Part shown: in pieces, positions 59,210 through 64,000 of the stretch
How the letters are laid out: the number at the start of each line of letters is the position of its first letter
Numbering within the stretch: position 1 is the first letter of the stretch
NCBI GenBank assembly: GCA_040752025.1
Contig: JBFMFR010000003.1
Location: 1-64,000, forward strand
Reading direction: 5' to 3'
DNA from: JBFMFR01 sp040752025
Lineage (GTDB): Bacteria > Chloroflexota > Anaerolineae > Anaerolineales > UBA4823
DNA length: 64,000 nt
Translations under genes and position numbers: made by a program
The notes under the pieces: model-generated
Told to the model about the DNA's origin: nothing
The model's database searches: none
What the model saw: the letters and a program-made list of their open reading frames with translations, nothing else

Positions 59210-60148
59210 ATGCAATATCGTCGCCTGGGCTTTTCCGGCCTGAAAGTCTCGACCATTGGATTAGGCACCAACCAGTTTGGCGGCAAAGTAGACCTGGAGA
59301 CCACTCGAAACATCCTGGACACCGCCCTGGACCTGGGGATCAATTTCATCGACACCGCCGATGTCTACCAGCAAGGCCGCTCGGAGGAGTACATCGGTAA
59401 GGCCCTGCACGCCAAACGCCAGCAGGCGCTAATCGCCACTAAAGTGCGCCACAAGATGGGCGAGGGCCCTAACGACCAGGGGGCTTCTCGCCAGCACATC
59501 CTGGAAGGCGCTCACGCCAGCCTGCGCCGCCTGGAGACCGATTACATCGATCTCTACCAGATCCACACGTGGGATGATGAAACACCCATCGAAGAAACCT
59601 TACGCGCCCTGGAAGACCTGGTGCGGGCCGGGAAAGTACGTTATATTGGCGCTTCGAACTTCAGCGCCTGGCAGTTGAGCTGGGCCAATGCCCTGGCGCA
59701 GATGCATAACTGGACGCAGTTCATTTCCATCCAACCCCACTACCACCTGTTCGAACGAGGCATCGAGTCCGAACTGCTGCCCGCCTGCCAGTATCTGAAC
59801 ATCGGCATCCTGCCCTATTTCCCCCTGGCGGGCGGCTTCCTGACGGGTAAATACCAGCCGGGCCAGCCAGCCCCCGCCGGTTCACGCGGCGAGAGCAGCC
59901 AGTACGTCCAGCACTATATGACTCCGGCCAACTACCAGCGCCTGGAGGGGCTCAGAACATTCGCACAGGAGCGCGGCCACAGCCTCAACGAACTGGCGCA
60001 CGCCTGGCTGCTGGCGCGCCCGCAAGTCAGCTCGGTGATTTCGGGCGCCACACGGGTCGAGCACGTACAGGCCAACGCCGCGGCGGCGAACTGGGCACTG
60101 AACAGCGAGGAAGCCGCCCAGGTAAACGCTCTGCTGGAAGCAGAATAG
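59210..60148 (+). CDS. Aldo/keto reductase
   Basis: A 312-residue NADPH-dependent oxidoreductase, AKR fold. The active-site tetrad is visible: Asp in FIDTADVYQQG, Tyr in the same motif, Lys in ATKVRHKMG and His in YQIHTWDDE. C-terminal cofactor motif PQVSSVISGATRVEHV. GAGGAGA precedes the ATG. Substrate class (aldehydes, sugars or quinones) cannot be assigned. Confidence 0.93.
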   Translation: MQYRRLGFSGLKVSTIGLGTNQFGGKVDLETTRNILDTALDLGINFIDTADVYQQGRSEEYIGKALHAKRQQALIATKVRHKMGEGPNDQGASRQHILEGAHASLRRLETDYIDLYQIHTWDDETPIEETLRALEDLVRAGKVRYIGASNFSAWQLSWANALAQMHNWTQFISIQPHYHLFERGIESELLPACQYLNIGILPYFPLAGGFLTGKYQPGQPAPAGSRGESSQYVQHYMTPANYQRLEGLRTFAQERGHSLNELAHAWLLARPQVSSVISGATRVEHVQANAAAANWALNSEEAAQVNALLEAE

Positions 60149-60153
60149 GCGTA

Positions 60154-60771
60154 TCAACCCCAGGCCACATCGCCGAACAGGTCAGCCGGCCAGCCGCGCC
60201 TCACAAAAGCCTCGAAGGCCGGACGCTCGTCGCCGATCCTGCCTGCCAGGCCGTGCCCTGGGAAGAAGCGGGTCTCATCCGGCCAGGCGAAGACGATCTC
60301 TTGCATCGTGCGCATCTGCACAGCAAACTCATCTGCCGACCAGGTCTTCCCCGGCCCGCCCACGAAGACCGCATCGCCCACCAGCACGCGCCCATCCCCC
60401 AGGTCGAAACAGGTGATCCCCGGCGTGTGCCCAGGGGTGTGAATAGCACGCAGTTGCAGATTGCCAACCGGAATGCACAAACCATTTTGCAAGGGCAGAT
60501 CGTAGGCCAGTTCGAATTTCTCGGCATCTGCCGGGTGCAGATAGACCGGTGCACCGGTAACCGCTTTGACCTGCTCCAGCGCCCCCACGTGGTCGCCGTG
60601 GCCGTGCGTCACCAGGATGGCCTGCACCTGGCTTCCGGTTGCGGCGGCCAGGATTTGTTCTGCATCCGCCCCCGGATCGACGATAGCGCTGGCCCCGCTT
60701 TCTTCACACACAACGATATAGGCGTTCATCGGCCACGGACCGACGGTCTGGGTGATCAGTTTAGCTGGCAC
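60154..60771 (-). CDS. MBL-fold metallohydrolase (glyoxalase-II-like)
   Basis: A 205-residue metallo-beta-lactamase-fold hydrolase: THGHGDHVGAL (HxHxDH, about residues 55-60), HTPGHTPG and the Asp in GDAVFVGG complete the two-metal site; the last His is in FFPGHG. Probably a thioester hydrolase. Convergent with the aldo/keto reductase gene (5 nt apart). Confidence 0.92.
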   Translation of the reverse strand: MPAKLITQTVGPWPMNAYIVVCEESGASAIVDPGADAEQILAAATGSQVQAILVTHGHGDHVGALEQVKAVTGAPVYLHPADAEKFELAYDLPLQNGLCIPVGNLQLRAIHTPGHTPGITCFDLGDGRVLVGDAVFVGGPGKTWSADEFAVQMRTMQEIVFAWPDETRFFPGHGLAGRIGDERPAFEAFVRRGWPADLFGDVAWG

Positions 60772-60903
60772 CTGGATTTATCTCCTCATCAATCGGAATC
60801 TTGTTCTCACCCACAAATTATACAGATTTTTCGCGGATCGGTGAAGAAGATCGGTGCTACATAAACCTGCGGATGAGAAAACGCTTACAGTGCCGCATAA
60901 AGG

Positions 60904-60932
60904 TTGTCAAAACCCATATCTTTTTGTAGAAT
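60904..60932 (+). promoter_or_regulatory. Promoter of the rhodanese cluster
   Basis: TTGTCA (60904-60909), 17-nt spacer, TAGAAT (60927-60932), about 33 nt before the rhodanese start codon. Confidence 0.65.
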
Positions 60933-60965
60933 AGGCGCATTGTGTCTGCAGAAAGGATAATTCAA

Positions 60966-61457
60966 ATGAGCCGCAAGAAAAACAAAGCTGCTTCTACCAG
61001 GCGCCCGACATCGAAATCGAAGAAAGGCGCAGCCCCCAAGCGTTCGATCAATTGGATGTGGGTCGCCATTGGCCTGCTGATCGTGGTCATCGTGTCCGGC
61101 GCGGTTTGGGTGCTCACACAGGGCAGCCCAACCACAGCCAGCAGCTCTAAAGTAATCTCAGTTGATGACGCCTATGCGAAGTACAGCAGCGACGTCTTCT
61201 TGCTGGATGTGCGCACCGCCGAAGAATGGGCTGAGTACCACGTTGCCAACACCACGCACATCCCCCTGGACGAGCTCGACAAGCGCCTAAATGAACTGCC
61301 GCGTGACCAGGAGATCGTGGTGGTGTGCCGCTCGGGCAATCGCAGCCAGCAAGGCCGCGATATCCTGCTAGACGCCGGCTTCAGCCAGGTGACCAGCATG
61401 GCCGGCGGGCTCAAGGAGTGGAGCGCGGCAGGCTATCCCACTGTCACCGGCCCCTAA
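60966..61457 (+). CDS. Membrane-anchored rhodanese-like protein
   Basis: A 163-residue protein with a basic N-terminus, one transmembrane helix (about residues 33-53) and a single rhodanese domain (about 65-160) with the active-site loop CRSGNRSQ (catalytic Cys near residue 124). The rhodanese faces outside. The ATG at 60966 has AAAGGA 9 nt upstream. The next gene is a TauE-type exporter, so the two probably handle sulfur compounds. Confidence 0.9.
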   Translation: MSRKKNKAASTRRPTSKSKKGAAPKRSINWMWVAIGLLIVVIVSGAVWVLTQGSPTTASSSKVISVDDAYAKYSSDVFLLDVRTAEEWAEYHVANTTHIPLDELDKRLNELPRDQEIVVVCRSGNRSQQGRDILLDAGFSQVTSMAGGLKEWSAAGYPTVTGP

Positions 61458-61466
61458 CCTCGAAAA

Positions 61467-62231
61467 ATGCCGATTGAAAAGCTCTTGCTCGACCTGCTCC
61501 TGGGTTTCGGGATCGGGTTGTCGTTAGGCCTGCTGGGCGGCGGCGGCTCGATCCTGACCGTGCCAGCTTTGGTGTACCTGGTTGGACTTTCGCCCCAGGC
61601 GGCGGCGACCACCTCGCTGGCCATCGTCGGCATCAACAGCGCCCTGGGCGTGCTGGCGCACAAATCTTGCGGTGTATTCAACGGGCGCGTGGCGTTATTG
61701 TTCGGCGGGGCGGGCATGCTGGTCTCTTACCTGGCCGCTGGCCTTTCCGGTTGGTTGTCGCCCGCCTTACTGCTGGTGCTTTTCAGCCTGCTGATGCTGG
61801 TGGTCGGGGCGAGCATGGCCATGCGTAAGGATACACCGACTGGCGCATCCAATCCCCCTCGCCCGGGGTGGGTCACGCCGGCCTCGGGGGCCGGAGTGGG
61901 CCTGCTGACTGGCTTCCTGGGCGTGGGCGGCGGTTTCCTGATCGTGCCCTCCCTGGTGATGCTGGTGGGCCTGCCGATGGGCGAGGCCGTCAGCACCTCC
62001 CTGGCAATCATCGCCGCCAACAGCCTGGCAGGCTTCCTGGGGCACCTGCAGACCTGCGTCTGCGACCTGCCGCTGATTGCCACCTTCGTAACCGCCGGCC
62101 TGGGAGGCACCTTCCTGGGGGCGCGCCTGGTCAAGCGCCTGCCCGCCCGCCTGCTGCGACTGGCCTTCGCCGCCCTGGTGATAATCCTGGCGCTTTTGTT
62201 GCTGTGGGACAACCTGCCAGCGTTATGGTAA
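61467..62231 (+). CDS. TauE/SafE-family sulfite/organosulfur exporter
   Basis: A 254-residue polytopic membrane protein, about eight helices, with the repeated family motif GLLGGGGSILTVPALVYLVGL near the N-terminus and GFLGVGGGFLIVPSLVMLVGL in the second half. It starts 9 nt after the rhodanese gene. Export of sulfite or a sulfur metabolite is inferred from family and neighbour. Confidence 0.9.
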   Translation: MPIEKLLLDLLLGFGIGLSLGLLGGGGSILTVPALVYLVGLSPQAAATTSLAIVGINSALGVLAHKSCGVFNGRVALLFGGAGMLVSYLAAGLSGWLSPALLLVLFSLLMLVVGASMAMRKDTPTGASNPPRPGWVTPASGAGVGLLTGFLGVGGGFLIVPSLVMLVGLPMGEAVSTSLAIIAANSLAGFLGHLQTCVCDLPLIATFVTAGLGGTFLGARLVKRLPARLLRLAFAALVIILALLLLWDNLPALW

Positions 62232-62887
62232 GCATGCAAAGCTACCCTGTTTCTGCACGGCCGGCCCGCGCCGAGATCCTGGTGATCAATTCGCGCTTCA
62301 TCGCCTCCGCTGCGCCAGCCACCAGCGTCGAAGAAGCCCGGCAGTTCATCGCCCAGGTGAAGGCCGAGTTCACCGATGCCAGCCACAATGTGCCCGCCTA
62401 CGTGATCGGCTATGGAGCCACGCTCGTCTCCCACTGCCACGATGATGGCGAGCCATCCGGGATGGCCGGTCGGCCGGCCCTGGCCGTGCTCAGCGGCAGC
62501 GGCCTGGGAGACATCGCCGTGGTGGTCACGCGTTATTTCGGCGGCACCAAACTGGGCACTGGCGGCCTGGTGCGCGCCTACAGCGACGCCGTACGGGCCG
62601 TGCTGGCAGTGCTGCCGCGCGCCGAAAAAGTCTTCACCCACACCGTGATGCTGGCGCTGCCCTACGCCTGGTTCGAACGACTGCGCCTGCTGGTAACAGC
62701 TCACCAGGGGCAGATATTGGATGAGACTTTCGCCGCCGATGTGACCATCACCGCCCGCTTCGCCGCCCAGCGCCTGGAAGCCTTCCAGGAAGCGCTGCGA
62801 GAAGCTTCACACGGGGGACTGCAAGCCGAAATCATCGAGAGCGGCCCTGCTATCGTCCCCACCGGCTCTTTCGGGCTTCAAGAATAA
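62225..62887 (+). CDS. yigZ: YigZ/IMPACT-family protein
   Basis: A 220-residue protein of the UPF0029/YigZ family: the N-terminal SRFIASAAP and AYVIGYG segments, HDDGEPSGMAGRPAL and VVVTRYFGGTKLGTGGLVRAY are diagnostic. The start overlaps the exporter stop (ATG at 62225; 62234 is an alternative). Related to eukaryotic IMPACT; the bacterial role is poorly defined, possibly in translation or small-molecule metabolism. Confidence 0.92.
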   Translation: MVSMQSYPVSARPARAEILVINSRFIASAAPATSVEEARQFIAQVKAEFTDASHNVPAYVIGYGATLVSHCHDDGEPSGMAGRPALAVLSGSGLGDIAVVVTRYFGGTKLGTGGLVRAYSDAVRAVLAVLPRAEKVFTHTVMLALPYAWFERLRLLVTAHQGQILDETFAADVTITARFAAQRLEAFQEALREASHGGLQAEIIESGPAIVPTGSFGLQE

Positions 62888-63014
62888 CTTCGCTCCCGGG
62901 TTTGTCAGGTATAATCTTTTCAGATCAAGGCAACTTTTCCCAAAACAAGCGCATCCCACAAAATCCGTGGCGTCCGTGTAAACCCGTGAGCTGTTCTCAT
63001 CCCAGGAGGTAACC

Positions 63015-64000
63015 ATGTCCAAAGTCCGTTGGGGCCTGCTTTCCACCGCCCACATCAACCGCCGCCTGATCCCTGCCATCCGCGCCTCAGGGCGCGGCGA
63101 ACTGGTAGCCGTTGCCAGCCGCGACCTGGCCAAAGCCAAAGAATATGCCGCCAAATGGGAGATACCCCAGGTCTTTGGCGATTACCAATCCATGCTCAAT
63201 TCCGGCCAGGTGGACGCCGTGTACGTCAGCCTGCCCAACCATCTGCACGCCGAATGGAGCATCCGCGCCCTGCATGCCGGCGTGCACGTGCTGTGTGAGA
63301 AACCCCTGGCAACCAGCCTGCAAGAAGTCGACGCGATGATCGCCGCCAGCCAGCAGAGCGGGTGCGTCCTGGCAGAGGCTTTCATGTACCGCCACCACCC
63401 GCAAACCAAAATCGTGGGCGAATGGGTGCACAGCGGCCGCCTGGGCGATGTGACCCTGGTGCGCGGCGATTTCAACTACATCCTGGAAGACCGCCAGGTG
63501 AATGTACGCATGCGCCCCGAGTACGGCGGCGGCAGCCTGTGGGACGTGGGCGTCTACCCGCTCAGCTTCGCCCAATTCATCTTCGGCGGCCCGCCCCAGC
63601 GCGTCTTTGGCATGCAGCGGATTGGCGACCTGGGCGTCGACGAAATCTTCGCCGGGCAGATGATCTACACCAATGGGGGAATAGCCCAGATCGGGGCATC
63701 CTTCCGCACACCTTTCTATATCTCTACCGACATCTATGGCACCCTGGGACGGCTCAGCCTGAACCGGCCCTTCGTTGCCATGCAAGAAGACCGCCGCCTG
63801 GTCTTCTATCCCAACCAGGGCCCGCCGCAGGAGATCCCCGTACCCGAAAAAGAGCTCTACCTGGGCGAGGTGGAAGACATGCACGCCGCCATCCTGGATG
63901 GAGCCCAGCCCTACCTCAGCCTGCAAGAGACACGCGACCACGTACGCACCGTCCTGGCGTTATACACCTCGGCCAAGACAGCCACGGTTGTAAACCTGGT
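63015..64000 (+). CDS. Gfo/Idh/MocA-family oxidoreductase (partial, runs off the window)
   Basis: At least 328 codons are present without a stop. The start follows AGGAGGTAACC. The N-terminal Rossmann domain (WGLLSTAHINRRLIPAI; AVASRDLAKAKEYAAKW; YVSLPNHLHAEW) is followed by CEKPLA, the catalytic-Lys motif of the Gfo/Idh/MocA family, and a C-terminal beta domain (GGGSLWDVGVYPLS is typical). Members oxidise or reduce sugars and cyclitols using NAD(P). A -10 box TATAAT lies at 62910-62915. The gene continues beyond position 64000. Confidence 0.92.
   Translation, partial: MSKVRWGLLSTAHINRRLIPAIRASGRGELVAVASRDLAKAKEYAAKWEIPQVFGDYQSMLNSGQVDAVYVSLPNHLHAEWSIRALHAGVHVLCEKPLATSLQEVDAMIAASQQSGCVLAEAFMYRHHPQTKIVGEWVHSGRLGDVTLVRGDFNYILEDRQVNVRMRPEYGGGSLWDVGVYPLSFAQFIFGGPPQRVFGMQRIGDLGVDEIFAGQMIYTNGGIAQIGASFRTPFYISTDIYGTLGRLSLNRPFVAMQEDRRLVFYPNQGPPQEIPVPEKELYLGEVEDMHAAILDGAQPYLSLQETRDHVRTVLALYTSAKTATVVNL

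Overview
The window most resembles a chromosomal scaffold of an uncultured or poorly studied Chloroflexota (Anaerolineae-like) bacterium. This is an inference from gene content, with no marker gene to prove it: a large cyclase/AAA/TPR regulator, EAD1-type effector domains, Thr/Pro-rich surface linkers, a subtilase ending in FWSD repeats, liv- and rbs-type transporters inside catabolic islands, and a moderately high GC content. Two tRNA genes are present. No rRNA, phage, insertion sequence or CRISPR array was seen. A run of 100 N (6253-6352) marks an assembly gap inside a tandem repeat.

Region 1 (1-13000) holds surface and signalling functions. A minus-strand operon encodes a TlpA-SH3 lipoprotein, a pentapeptide-repeat lipoprotein, a HEAT-like protein and a truncated M1-peptidase-like lipoprotein, and ends at a hairpin terminator. 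It is divergent from a GntR/FCD regulator whose promoter carries a palindrome. Next comes a complete expression cassette (promoter, c-di-GMP-I riboswitch, intrinsic terminator) driving a secreted S8 protease with a long GGFWSD-repeat tail. After a 1169-residue cyclase/AAA/TPR protein, two adjacent genes share an EAD1 death-like adaptor domain: one is a membrane-anchored putative sensor, the other a trypsin-like protease. An initiator tRNA follows.

Region 2 (13100-48900) is a catabolic island of about 36 kb. On the minus strand, larA-adh-glcF-glcD-ldh2 handles 2-hydroxy acids. Divergently, a long plus-strand series (20244-39023) encodes a cupin, a U32-like protein, a creatininase-family enzyme, a tungsten/molybdenum aldehyde oxidoreductase with its own MoaD-like protein, LivGFHM, a fused double substrate-binding protein, a cytosolic reductive-dehalogenase homologue, an rbs-type ATPase and permease, an esterase, and a meta-cleavage set (extradiol dioxygenase, HpaF-like isomerase, GalB-like hydratase, GalC-like aldolase, SnoaL-like protein). 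A LysR gene separates this from a second rbs-type cassette (binding protein, ATPase, permease, esterase), a diverged duplicate of the first. A vestigial esterase 3' end in the first cassette records the shared ancestral order. A minus-strand operon (nitroreductase, unknown protein, two-subunit CoA-transferase, ferredoxin) and a second IclR gene close the island. Three promoters, up to 28 kb apart, carry the same GAAAC-N3-GTTTC palindrome just downstream of the predicted transcription start, so the island is probably one IclR-type regulon.

Region 3 (49000-64000) is housekeeping and accessory: an arsenic operon (arsR, permease, thioredoxin-like, arsC, acr3), an agmatine/putrescine operon (carbamoyltransferase, agmatine deiminase, AEC transporter), a GT39 membrane glycosyltransferase, tRNA-Asp, a nucleotidyltransferase-fold protein, an aldo/keto reductase, an MBL hydrolase, a rhodanese-TauE-YigZ cluster, and a Gfo/Idh/MocA oxidoreductase running off the right edge.
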